A DNA stretch of 64,000 bases from positions 1 through 64,000 of the forward strand of contig JAKIUW010000010.1 in assembly GCA_021647365.1 (NCBI GenBank), given 5' to 3'. This DNA is from Cocleimonas sp. (GTDB lineage: Bacteria; Pseudomonadota; Gammaproteobacteria; Thiotrichales; Thiotrichaceae). Positions within the stretch are counted from its first letter, which is position 1; every line of letters begins with the position of its first letter. Position numbers and translations under genes: made by a program. Of this stretch, positions 55,601 to 64,000 are shown piece by piece. Under the pieces are notes generated by a model. The model was given only the letters and a program-made list of their open reading frames with translations, made no database searches and was not told where the DNA came from.

Positions 55601-58600
55601 CACCTGCTGTGGTCTCGATGGCCTTCTCTAGCTTAATCTCTTGTGTTGTTAGGTCTAGCGCTCCTGCTGTTTCTACCGTTCCTTTAAGGTTTGTTAAACC
55701 TGTTCCTGCAAGTTGAGTCAGACTACTAGCCTTGATGCTTTGAACTGCCGTTACATCTTTTGCGCTAACTATTTTAAGGTTATTAAGGGCAGCTAAACTA
55801 CCTACCGACTTAACAAAATCTATATTTCCTGTTCCTGCACTTAGAGTAAGGTCTTGTGCTCCATCGACTGTGCCTTTAAAGCTTATATCTCCCACACCTA
55901 AACCTGTCTTAATCACAACAGTATTCGTTAATGTGACGTCACTATCAATAAAGACTTCCTTTTCATCTGTCGTTATATTTCCACCTATTTTAAGAGTGTC
56001 ACTATTAATAACTAGTACACCTAGCGCGGTATTGCCACCAACAGATTCAAGAAAATCTATATTTCCTTTTTTAGCATCAAGCGTTAAATCTTGTGTCCCA
56101 TCAACAGTATTTTTGAAAGTGATGTTTCCACCCGAACTCGTTAGTGTTGTAGCATTATTCAACACAACCGTACCATCGTATATTTGGTCTCCAGTACTAC
56201 TGTTATCTTGACCAGCGACAATTGAGCTATTGGTAGTTTTAACAGTATTAACAGTACCACCATTTATCTCTGTTGAACCAGTAGTAGTAAAACTACCTAA
56301 GGCGACTTCTTCCCCTATAGCTCCTTTAAGGACGATATTATCACCTGCCTTCACAGATAAGTTATGATTTCTATCAGTTAGCAATTCTCCCAAAGAATTT
56401 TGAACCCCAGAAGTAAAACTACCTCCTACCTCTGCATTTTCAATAACTCCAGCCTTTATATCACCAAAGACAACTCCACCAGCAGAATCTATTTTCACAC
56501 CATCAAGAACAAGTATTTCATTTGCATCGAAAAGAATATTTCCAGATGATGTGACAATTGATATATCTTTATCCTTATTATCATCTTCAACGTATGTTTC
56601 ACCATCATCATTTAAGAAGAAACCTTCCTCGTTATGATTATCCCCCAATGACAATATATCCGTTGTAAAAGTAATACCATTGGATGAACTAATTTCGACA
56701 TCATCAGCGATAGTAATTGATTTACTAAACTCAAAATCAGCTGTACCACTCTGGTCTTTTGTTATGTAGAGGTGCACCCCTTTGTAGGTAACGCCATCAA
56801 TTGTTTCATTGTTATTTGTATTATTTGTATCATTATCAAGTTGATTTGTTATTAAATCTGTATCAGTTAAATCCGAATTATCTCCTAAACCTAAAATAAG
56901 TTTCTCTTTTTCAGCATTGTTCCTATTACCAAAAATTCTGAGAGGGTTTGTAGTAGAACCAAAATATATTTTCCCTTCTAAAGTAGAAAGAGTTGTTTTT
57001 AACTCTGCTTCAGTAGTAGCAGTATCGCTACCAATAATTACTTTATCGTTATAAATTTGATTTAACTTTGTCGTGACACTACCACCTTTTATTAAAGTAG
57101 CACCGTATTTATCTGTTGTAATACTTGTTAATGCAGTACCAGCACCAACAACTTTATTGAAGATTGTATTTCCTTTGTTGTTTACAGTTAAGTCACTCGC
57201 TCCATCTAGTACATCATTAAAAACAATATTTTCAGTAGCACTAGAACTTGCCAGAGTAATACTTGCAGCTTTTAGAACAACTTTATTATCGTAAGTCTGG
57301 CTACCTGTTGTTGTAATGCCTGCACCAATCTCTGTACTCGCAACATCACTGCCACTTATCATTAAATCTTTTACGCCATTAATAACACCCTGAAGCTTTG
57401 TAATTGCGGAGTCTGTTATTGTTAGATCATTTCCTCCCCCTGCAACTTCTTTTAACTCAATGCCTTTACCAGCCAAAGACACGGATGAGCCAAGAGTAGA
57501 TTTACCATCAATAATGAGTGCACCTTCATCACTATCTATATTACCTTTAAGTGTGATTGCATTTGACTTTAGATTGATACTACCAGCGCCTGTTGCATCT
57601 ATCTTTTTAGTTGCGGCCAGTGTGACGACTAAACCTGCTGTTCCCTCAACCTTTCCACCTGCTGTCACATCGCCATTTATCGCTAGCGCACCGCTTGTGC
57701 CTGCTATCAGGGTAACGTCTTTTTTCGCATTAAGTGCTCCCTTTGTAGTGACATCTTTGTTTGCCGTAACAACGATATTGCTACCTGCATCTGTTGTAGT
57801 TGCACTGCCAAGTGTGACACTACCATCTGCATCCGTCGTTGCTGTCGCTGTTATGCCTGTGCCGGCTTTAAGGGTACTACCAGTGATGTCTATGTTCTTT
57901 TCTGCACTTAGTGTGAGTGCTGTTTTAGCGTCTAAGGTCTTTCCAGAACCTCCCTCTATATCCGTCTTTGAGGTGATTTTAATACCACCCACCGTACTCT
58001 TTAAATCTCCACCAAGGGTTACTTCTCCCACGGTTGATTTTAGCTCGATTCCTGCTGCACTATCTGATTCGATAATCCCTGAACTAACGCTACTTCCCGT
58101 TAGCGTAACATCCCCTGTTGCATCTATCTTTTTAGCTGCTACCTGTGTTACCGCTAAACCTGCTGTTCCCTCAACCTTTCCACCTGCTGTCACATCGCCA
58201 TTTATCGCTAGCGCACCGCCAGCTCCTGCTGTCAGGGTGACGTCTTTTTTCGCATTAAGTGCTCCCTTTGTAGTGACATCTTTGTTTGCCGTAACAACGA
58301 TATTGCTACCTGCACCTGTGGTAGTTGCACTGCCAAGTGTGACACTACCATCTGCATCCGTCGTTGCTGTCGCTGTTATGCCTGTCTTCGCTATAAGATC
58401 ATTGCCTGCGCCTAAAACAATATCCGTGCCTGCATCTAACTCAATAAGTTTCTCTGAAGTAACAGTCTTATTAGCACCACCCTCTATACTCGTTTTTGAT
58501 TTAACAATAATACTGCCGCCAGAGTTAGTACTAGTTTCAAGATTTCCGCCCAGCACTATCTTACCTACAGAGGTATCCAATCTAATACCCGCCGCACCTG

Positions 58601-61600
58601 ATGCCTTTATATTCCCCGCTACGATATTCTTACTATCAAATGTAACTTTCCCACCTGCTACTATATTCCCCAAAGTGTGATCAATCTTCTCGTCTGCATC
58701 TACATCTATATGAGTTCCCGCTGATAAATCTCCAGCAATATTCGCATTAATCCCTGCATCAAGTTTAATGGATTTTTCAGATCCCAAACTACCAGTAGAT
58801 ATAATACTTATGTTTTTATCAGATATAAGTATTACATCTGCTGCACCATTCGAAGACACTACAGCCCCTGCAACTTTTACATCTCCGCCATCTGCCTTCA
58901 GGTTAACACCCGCAGCACCTCCAGCTTCAATAGCTTTAACGGCAATACTCCTACCATCAACATCTACCTTGCCTGTCGCTGTCCAAGCGTCTGCTGCATC
59001 CACACTATTTGTATTGCTGTCAGGGTTTTGACCAACAAGAATATCTACACCTTTAATTGTGCCATCTAAATCTAACGTTTTACCTACGCCACCATCAATA
59101 ATGACATTGCCCTTTGAATCTAATGCATCGACTACCGTTACATCACCTATTGCCGTAACATCTATATTGCCACTCGTGGTGGTACTTGCTTTGCCTATGA
59201 CAATATCAACTGCATCGGCTGTAATGCCTGTTTTGGCTATGAGCTCATGCGTTCCATCTAATTGAATATCTTTGGCTGTTGCATCAAGATCAATCGTTGC
59301 ATCTGAGGTGATTTTCTTGTTTGCCCCTCCAGTGATGCTTCCTGTTGTTGAGGTTAGCTTGATACTTCCTGCGCTGCCTACTGTCGTCGTCAAATCACCA
59401 TTTAAGGTAAGGTCGTCTGTCGCATCCGCTCCACTACTCTTTAGGTCTATGCCATCAGCACCTGAAGCTGTAATCTTTGTTACCGTAACTTTCTTTCCAT
59501 CAACGTCGACCTTGCCTATCGCGGTCCAATTGCCTGTGGCATCTACTTTGCTGGCACCACCACCAATGGCTTCTCCAATAAGAATATCTCTGCCTGTTAT
59601 ATCCCCATTCAGATCAAGATTATTTCCTAATCCGCCATCAATACTGATATCACCCTTTGTGGTAATAGTAGCGACTTTATCCTGAATAACACTATTATCA
59701 GAAGTTATAGTTAAATCTGCTATATCTGTGATAGTTTTACTTATTGTAAAAGACTGTTTTGTATTAATACTGACATTATGGTTAACATCAGTCGTTAAAG
59801 TACCGTTTCTATTATCCCCTGCCGCATACGGAGCACCCAAACCTGCATTTTCAACCTTTGATTCAAAAGTCACTCCTCCTTGAGAGTCAATAGTAACGCC
59901 ATCAAGAATCTTTATAGAATTAGTTGATTTAAAGGTAATTGACTCACCTAAAGTATTAGTTTTTATTGTTATTTTATTATCATCAGCTTTGATACCCGCT
60001 AATTCATTTTTATTATCACCTAACGATAAGACACCATCTTGCGCATTAATAATGATTGATTTTTGGGTTGATGTTATTGCGATATCATCCGCTATTGTGA
60101 CGGATTTTGTTCCTATTAGATCTAGATTTCTATTTGTATCAGACCATGTAATATCATTTTTTACATATAGATGCTCTGTCTCTGTTCCTAAGTCAATTGT
60201 ATCTGCATCAATTTTACCCGAAATAGTATTTAATGCGTTTATATCAATATTGCCATCACTTAGGCTTATAGTAAGTTTTTCCTTTGGAATATCTATAACA
60301 CCATCAGCGCCATCATCCTCACCAAAAATGTCACTCCCGAGAGTTAAGTCACCCACAGTAGTAACAGAAAGTGTTGTATCATTTAATATCGTTACACGAC
60401 TTGCTACAAATCCATCGTTGAAGCTTATTTTACCCGTTTTACTAGATAAAATAGGCCCAGTCCCTTTAAGCACGATACCATTGTGAGTCGCATCGGAAGC
60501 ATTAGCATTCTTTGCTACCAAAATAAGATCACCATTAGCATGATAAGTATTACCTGTTAAGACTAAGTCGTCTCCAGCATTTACATTTATTGAGCCAGCA
60601 GAAGTAGTTGTAGCACCAAGAAATACATCATTTACAGCTGTCACTGTAAGGTTTCCTGTAATAGCACTATCACCGATGACGATATCATTAGCATCTGCTA
60701 ATTTAATATTATCTCCTGCAATAATATTTACAGTTCCAAAATTATTGGCCACATCATTTAGAGTTATATCATTTGTGCCAGCATCTATTGCGGTAATGCC
60801 TGTGATGGTTTGTTTTCCACTTTGAGTAACTGCCCCACCCACGGCCAATATCAAACTGTCAGCAGTACTCGCACCTAAATCAATTCCATCCGCATCATTG
60901 ATAACAACCGCTGCGCCGCTGACCTTAATCGTATCAAATTCATTATTGCTGTCTAGGGTGATGTTTTTCTTTGTCGCGCCATTAACAGCCGTGAAATCAC
61001 CTGCACCTGTGACGATTACACCACTGTCGGTGATCGCGCCTTTGGCGGTGACCGTTAAACTGCTCGCTGTACTTCCGCCTAGATCAATTCCTGCGGCTAC
61101 ATCGGCATCATTGATAACAACCGCTGCGCCGCTGACCTTAATCGTATCAAATTCATTATTGCTATCTAGGGTGATGTCTTTCTTTGTCGCGCCATCAGCA
61201 GCCGTGAAATCACCTGCACCTGTGACGATTACACCACTGTCGGTGATCGCGCCTTTGGCGGTGACCGTTAAACTGCTCGCTGTACTCGCGCCTAGATCAA
61301 TTCCTGCGGCTACATCGGCATCATTGATAACAACCGCTGCGCCGCTAACCTTAATCGTATCAAATTCATTATCACTATCTAGGGTGATGTCTTTCTTTAT
61401 CGCGCCATTAACAGCCGTGAAATCACCTGCACCTGTGACGATTACACCACTGTCGGTGATCGCGCCTTTGGCGGTGACCGTTAAACTGCTCGCTGTACTC
61501 GCGCCTATATCAATTCCTGCGACTACATCGGCATCATTGATAACAACCGCTGCGCCGCTGACCTTAATCGTATCAAATTCATTATCACTATCTAGGGTGA

Positions 61601-64000
61601 TGTCTTTCTTTGTCGCGCCATCAGCAGCCGTGAAATCACCTGCACCTGTGACGATTACACCACTGTCTGTGATCGCATCAGTGGCGGTGACCGTTAGGCT
61701 GTCGGTGGTACTTGCGCCTAGGTCGATGCCTGTGGTGTCATTGATTTCAACCGCAGCACCCGTAACTTTGATTGTATTAAAATCATTACCCGCATTATTT
61801 AGCGTAATATTTTGACCCGTAGCCGTAATATCAGTTAAACCAGCTATGGTTAAAATACCTGTATTGGTAACTGCACCCCCTGCCTGGGTCACATTTAGGT
61901 TTGTAGCTGTTATTTGCCCTAATGCTACTGTGCCTGTATTATTAATCGTTACATTATTAGCTGTAATTATTCCAGCACCTGTCTGAGAGTAATCAATACC
62001 CGTAGTAACTAAGTCACCACCATTTAGATTAATTTTATTATTAATCTCTACATTACCGCCAGTAGCACCATCAAGTGCAACTGTATTAGCATCCTTATCA
62101 GCATTTAGTGTTAAATTAAGTATTCCTATTCCCGTTGATGAGTGTATTTTCTTACTAATAATTATATTATTATGTGCCTTTAGGGTTAAGCTACCTTCCC
62201 CTGTAGTATTTCCACCAGCAGTACCTATATCTTTAAAATCAAGCTCTGCATTAAACTCTATATTTCCTACTTGCGTACCATCAGCTCCGCCATTGTCCCC
62301 ACTCGTACCCATATCCGCCGTTTCTATAACGATATTAGCAGACTCTTTTAGTGCTTCCTTTATAACGCCAACTTTTATTTTTGCAGTATCGCCTGTTGAA
62401 GTATACGGACCCACTTTATTCAAGGAATTAATATCAGTAGTCGCATCCCCATCATCAATATTGGCATTATCAATACTATCTTCAACAATTTCGATATTAT
62501 TAGGATCAAGCAACCAAGTACCACCTTTGCCTTTAGTTGCACTCACATCAGGCGCATTGGTTACATTTAAGAATTTATTCGCAGAGGTTTCTACAAAACC
62601 GCCATTACCGCTTTTTGCGCCGCCTGTTGCTTTGATTTTTCCATGGACTCGGCTGGCTTCTTTGGTGTGGATGACCACTTCGCCGCCGTTGCCTGTTTCG
62701 GTTGCGCTTGCATCTAATAGTGCTTGTTGTGCCATGTAGAAAAAGTCGGCGTTGATGTCTGCTTTATTTCTTTTTTGTTTGCCTGCTGTTTTAGTGAGTT
62801 TTGTTGTTTTTGCTTTTGTTACGGCTGTTGCTTTGCTCACTAGCTTGGTTGTTTTAGCGACTTGTTTGGCGGGCTTGGCGGGTGCCGTTTTTTTGATATT
62901 TTTTGCTGTGCTTTTTGCACTGCCGTTTAATACCGCTAATGCATCGGCATAGAATGGGTCTACTGGTGCTTTTTTAACTGGCGCTTTTGTTGGTTTTGTA
63001 ACGGCTGGTTTTATTGGTTTTACTGCCTTGCGCGGGTTATTTTTAATGGTTGTTACTGGTGTTTTACCTATACGGATTTGTCCTCCGCCTGAGTGACCTC
63101 GGGCATCAACTACCGCTGTTTTTGCTAAGCCTATTTTCTCGCCTGTTATATGAACCGAGCCGCCTTTTTGACCTTTGGCTTTTCCGCTTACGTCTATCTT
63201 GCCTGTAATGTTTACAATGCCTTGTTGGCTACCCGCTAGGATTACTTGCCCTTTGTGTGCGCCGATGGCTTTTGCCTCGACTAGGCCGCCTAGGCTGATA
63301 ACATCGTCTACTGCGTTTCTAGCAGCTTGGGCTGATATTAATACTTGCCCGCCGTTGGCTGAGATTGTGCCTGTGTTTTTTACTCGTCCGTTTGCTACTT
63401 GTTTAGTAACGTCAAAACTGATTAGCTCATCGCCGTATAAATCGAGTGTAAAGCTATTGGCTGAGCCTAAAACGACTTTACCTAAGCGCGCTACGATTTT
63501 GCCGTGGTTTTCTACCGAGGGGGCAACCAAAATCGCCAAGCCCGCGTCTTTAATGGTGATATTGCCACGGTTAATAACGGAGGCATTTTTGACTGTGGAT
63601 GGTTTATTAAATTTGTATAAACGATTTAAGAAGTTAGCATTGCTAATATCTGAGGTTGTAGCAACTAAACCACCCACATTAACCTGTGCGTTTTTACCAA
63701 AGAGGATACCTTGGCGATTGATAACAAAGACTTTTCCGTTGGCGCGCAGCGCGCCATCAATAACTGATCGGTCACGCCCGACTACACGGTTTAAGACGAC
63801 GGAATTACTATTGAGCTGAACGAATTCAACTGTTTCGCCACGCTGGATACCAAATTTTTGCCAATTGATAATCGCGGCATTGGTGTGCTGATTAATGGTT
63901 GTGTAGTTTGAAGTTTGGTGGATATCGACATTACCCGAAACCACATTCGCACCTGATGGCGAGGCATGGGCTAGGGATGTAAAGGCTACAGATACAGAAA
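52644..64000 (-). CDS. Giant two-partner-secretion (filamentous haemagglutinin-like) exoprotein, 5' end outside window
   Basis: At least 3785 residues are visible; the frame is still open at the right edge. The first readable residues are SVSVAFTSLAHA followed by SPSGANVVSG, the end of a signal peptide and the start of a TPS domain, so only a short 5' part is missing. The TPS domain (about 63150-63965) has NRQGILFGKNAQVNVGGLVA and the VLAPSVENHG-like segment. A lysine-rich insertion follows (62750-63065), then the block GNGGFVETSANKFLNV with LLDPNNIEI. The rest is a long beta-helix of short repeats, including a 71-residue unit at 60.9-61.75 kb. Only two cysteines were noticed, both near the C-terminus. 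It should be exported by a TpsB partner, which is not in view. Confidence 0.88.
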   Translation of the reverse strand, partial: SVSVAFTSLAHASPSGANVVSGNVDIHQTSNYTTINQHTNAAIINWQKFGIQRGETVEFVQLNSNSVVLNRVVGRDRSVIDGALRANGKVFVINRQGILFGKNAQVNVGGLVATTSDISNANFLNRLYKFNKPSTVKNASVINRGNITIKDAGLAILVAPSVENHGKIVARLGKVVLGSANSFTLDLYGDELISFDVTKQVANGRVKNTGTISANGGQVLISAQAARNAVDDVISLGGLVEAKAIGAHKGQVILAGSQQGIVNITGKIDVSGKAKGQKGGSVHITGEKIGLAKTAVVDARGHSGGGQIRIGKTPVTTIKNNPRKAVKPIKPAVTKPTKAPVKKAPVDPFYADALAVLNGSAKSTAKNIKKTAPAKPAKQVAKTTKLVSKATAVTKAKTTKLTKTAGKQKRNKADINADFFYMAQQALLDASATETGNGGEVVIHTKEASRVHGKIKATGGAKSGNGGFVETSANKFLNVTNAPDVSATKGKGGTWLLDPNNIEIVEDSIDNANIDDGDATTDINSLNKVGPYTSTGDTAKIKVGVIKEALKESANIVIETADMGTSGDNGGADGTQVGNIEFNAELDFKDIGTAGGNTTGEGSLTLKAHNNIIISKKIHSSTGIGILNLTLNADKDANTVALDGATGGNVEINNKINLNGGDLVTTGIDYSQTGAGIITANNVTINNTGTVALGQITATNLNVTQAGGAVTNTGILTIAGLTDITATGQNITLNNAGNDFNTIKVTGAAVEINDTTGIDLGASTTDSLTVTATDAITDSGVIVTGAGDFTAADGATKKDITLDSDNEFDTIKVSGAAVVINDADVVAGIDIGASTASSLTVTAKGAITDSGVIVTGAGDFTAVNGAIKKDITLDSDNEFDTIKVSGAAVVINDADVAAGIDLGASTASSLTVTAKGAITDSGVIVTGAGDFTAADGATKKDITLDSNNEFDTIKVSGAAVVINDADVAAGIDLGGSTASSLTVTAKGAITDSGVIVTGAGDFTAVNGATKKNITLDSNNEFDTIKVSGAAVVINDADGIDLGASTADSLILAVGGAVTQSGKQTITGITAIDAGTNDITLNDVANNFGTVNIIAGDNIKLADANDIVIGDSAITGNLTVTAVNDVFLGATTTSAGSINVNAGDDLVLTGNTYHANGDLILVAKNANASDATHNGIVLKGTGPILSSKTGKISFNDGFVASRVTILNDTTLSVTTVGDLTLGSDIFGEDDGADGVIDIPKEKLTISLSDGNIDINALNTISGKIDADTIDLGTETEHLYVKNDITWSDTNRNLDLIGTKSVTIADDIAITSTQKSIIINAQDGVLSLGDNKNELAGIKADDNKITIKTNTLGESITFKSTNSIKILDGVTIDSQGGVTFESKVENAGLGAPYAAGDNRNGTLTTDVNHNVSINTKQSFTISKTITDIADLTITSDNSVIQDKVATITTKGDISIDGGLGNNLDLNGDITGRDILIGEAIGGGASKVDATGNWTAIGKVDVDGKKVTVTKITASGADGIDLKSSGADATDDLTLNGDLTTTVGSAGSIKLTSTTGSITGGANKKITSDATIDLDATAKDIQLDGTHELIAKTGITADAVDIVIGKASTTTSGNIDVTAIGDVTVVDALDSKGNVIIDGGVGKTLDLDGTIKGVDILVGQNPDSNTNSVDAADAWTATGKVDVDGRSIAVKAIEAGGAAGVNLKADGGDVKVAGAVVSSNGAADVILISDKNISIISTGSLGSEKSIKLDAGINANIAGDLSAGTHIDVDADEKIDHTLGNIVAGGKVTFDSKNIVAGNIKASGAAGIRLDTSVGKIVLGGNLETSTNSGGSIIVKSKTSIEGGANKTVTSEKLIELDAGTDIVLGAGNDLIAKTGITATATTDADGSVTLGSATTTGAGSNIVVTANKDVTTKGALNAKKDVTLTAGAGGALAINGDVTAGGKVEGTAGLAVTQVAAKKIDATGDVTLTGSSVSSGIIESDSAAGIELKSTVGEVTLGGDLKSTVGGIKITSKTDIEGGSGKTLDAKTALTLSAEKNIDITGSTLKAGTGITATATTDADGSVTLGSATTTDAGSNIVVTANKDVTTKGALNAKKDVTLIAGTSGALAINGDVTAGGKVEGTAGLVVTLAATKKIDATGAGSINLKSNAITLKGNIDSDEGALIIDGKSTLGSSVSLAGKGIELKEVAGGGNDLTITDSAITKLQGVINGVKDLMISGSDVASTEIGAGITTTGSQTYDNKVVLKAASITLASSSATENIVFNDVLDGASDLTVNNKGNTIFNKVVGAGTALTSITTDKYGATLIKGGSVTTKLNQIYNDKVIIGSDTATTEAELKTTLSTLEGKIYFGSTTNPLRIFGNRNNAEKEKLILGLGDNSDLTDTDLITNQLDNDTNNTNNNETIDGVTYKGVHLYITKDQSGTADFEFSKSITIADDVEISSSNGITFTTDILSLGDNHNEEGFFLNDDGETYVEDDNKDKDISIVTSSGNILFDANEILVLDGVKIDSAGGVVFGDIKAGVIENAEVGGSFTSGVQNSLGELLTDRNHNLSVKAGDNIVLKGAIGEEVALGSFTTTGSTEINGGTVNTVKTTNSSIVAGQDNSSTGDQIYDGTVVLNNATTLTSSGGNITFKNTVDGTQDLTLDAKKGNIDFLESVGGNTALGVLVINSDTLKIGGNITTDEKEVFIDSDVTLTNTVVIKTGLGVGDISFKGTVDGAQDLTLSAGTGNIDFVKSVGSLAALNNLKIVSAKDVTAVQSIKASSLTQLAGTGLTNLKGTVETAGALDLTTQEIKLEKAIETTAGGTVSLDATTITLASDADITADGAVTIGNKDTVGVLNTGGDIKTSNDAITIHSGTTLTDKVAIDTGTGAGDIRFKDTLDGKQNLSLTAGTGDIEFVKSVGSFTALNDIKIASAKNVTARDRIEAKSLVQQLGTGLTQLKTVKTEQININSQDITLGGDLEITKGGDVTLKGDTTLKQDITVTTTGNAKFDGKLDGNNRLTVNADKTTSFEGAVNIGSLATNAKGTTKINGGSITTKGEQTYNDKVELGADTTLKSKESDITLANTIDGLTHALEIIAKKGSAFVKGSASNVGDTKVSAKDVVVDGEINTTGNGSIELLASNKLDINKSLTADGSGKIDLQGDSLNLGGGNITSDEGDTKISAKDVVIDGEINTTGNGSIELLASNKLDINKSLTANGSGKIELQGGSLNLGGGNIKSDEGDITIKSDATLDGALDVTTKGNVSFNGALTGDKSLRVNADKTTTFNKAVNIGSLVTNEAGKTVINGGSVTTTEAQVFNDKVELGADTTLKSSKNSIILNEVVAKKLIIEAKEDITTGKLTASGDVSLDAGHDINTNGEVRGNKISLNAKNDITTSKLTASDDVTLDAGNNIKIIGEVNGGEITLEAKQNITTDSLNAKTDTLTISAGNNFLSDDKDNPSKLQAKNKVSINSKSGSTTITGNIESTDGDVEILANTNELITVKGNIKADNGAVTIAKAGDIKSFDLDGKITAKKDIIIHRDLMGAAITLNSVEGGVTLQEINGSGILSVAAVKIKLNGDISTDGAITFNGPVKIEDGAPSEDIFTIASNGGDIEFDSIDAGLSVTLNLNAAKDTETGGEINGAVTAGDLNLAGSGGNLTGVLGTALAVGANDQEMADSIRFIPEYKFGEFYFNGELATLGFSPDLVRIIIRGVAPLKTVLNDKLFSAGLSKGKLDEDMTASDAKISDSKGAEPEKCGDKISRSKEIVEARGWSLLGVKADIDTKVKDDKCEKKSDDIQAKTEKAVNES
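54361..54745 (-). repeat. 192-bp tandem duplication in the TPS gene
   Basis: The segment starting ATGTTTCCTCCCCCTAAATT at 54361 recurs at 54553, 192 bases (64 codons) later, with few differences. The encoded unit contains SLNLGGGNI and a VVDGEINTTGNGSIELL segment. Confidence 0.8.
57600..58350 (-). repeat. Paired 525-bp-spaced repeats in the TPS gene
   Basis: A block starting AAACCTGCTGTTCCCTCAAC at 57631 recurs at 58156, 525 bases (175 codons) apart, and continues nearly identical for about 190 bases. It encodes INGDVTAGGKVEGTAGL-type repeats. The identity suggests recent duplication of a two-module unit. Confidence 0.8.
60895..61750 (-). repeat. 213-bp tandem repeats in the TPS gene
   Basis: The word ATAACAACCGCTGCGCCGCT occurs at 60901, 61114, 61327 and 61540, exactly 213 bases (71 codons) apart. 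Four near-identical copies and flanking partial ones encode FDTIKVSGAAVVINDAD and SLTVTAKGAITDSGVIV. Near identity at DNA level shows recent amplification. Confidence 0.92.

Noticed and set aside
57460..58680. Long open frames (406, 305 and 214 codons) on the plus strand across the TPS gene
   Set aside because: They are antisense to a repetitive coding sequence of biased composition, consist of hydrophobic Val/Ser/Pro-rich shadow translation, and have no ribosome sites or family motifs.
60895..61750. Regularly spaced repeats that could suggest a CRISPR array
   Set aside because: The 213-bp unit is translated in frame without interruption and the whole unit repeats, with no unique spacers.

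Overview
The window looks like a chromosomal stretch of a gammaproteobacterium. The evidence is the glyA-nrdR-ribD order, ftsK next to lolA, separate LolC- and LolE-type permeases, PepN, Aat, HtpX, Mqo and YhhQ. The presence of a giant two-partner-secretion (TPS) adhesin beside a secreted caspase would fit a marine or filamentous group such as the Thiotrichales, but that placement is only a guess. No tRNA, rRNA, CRISPR array, prophage or full insertion sequence was seen.

Layout. 0-8 kb: lolC/lolE without lolD, small exported proteins, an AlkB-type dioxygenase and pepN. 8-14.1 kb: one 1994-residue lipoprotein made of Ig-like repeats with a C-terminal CAP domain. 14.2-18.9 kb: arfB, ribD, nrdR, glyA, pyrD. 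18.9-24.4 kb: an M15 peptidase, then a minus-strand series htpX, speD, GNAT, lipoprotein and a membrane-anchored spermidine-synthase-like protein. 24.4-33.7 kb (plus strand apart from ppk2): aminotransferase, ABM monooxygenase, TerB-like protein, a probable LCIB/theta-type carbonic anhydrase, a methyltransferase, ppk2, then TelA, SPFH/GYF and zinc-ribbon genes. 33.8-41.4 kb: META lipoprotein and GlyGly-CTERM trypsin pair, mqo, a YebC/YeeN protein, lolA, ftsK. 41.8-50.6 kb: trxB, aat, potA-potD-potB-potC, a preQ1-I riboswitch with yhhQ, sdaA. 50.8-64 kb: a caspase-family protein downstream of a giant TPS exoprotein whose 5' end runs off the window.

The most striking non-genic feature is a dispersed repeat with core GCACACCCCCCCACTTTTAC, found about 18 times between 0.1 and 50.6 kb. 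Six copies are head-to-head pairs forming near-perfect palindromes. Of twelve single copies, eleven point the same way on the plus strand whatever the direction of the neighbouring genes. One copy lies in frame inside ribD. This looks like a REP/BIME-type element with a strand bias.

The genes suggest linked themes. Polyamine synthesis (speD, speE-like) and uptake (potADBC) are both present. Membrane and envelope maintenance is represented by htpX, SPFH, TelA, TerB and the Lol genes. Surface proteins include the CAP lipoprotein, the GlyGly-CTERM protease and the TPS exoprotein with its caspase. All functions are read from sequence motifs only; no database search was run.
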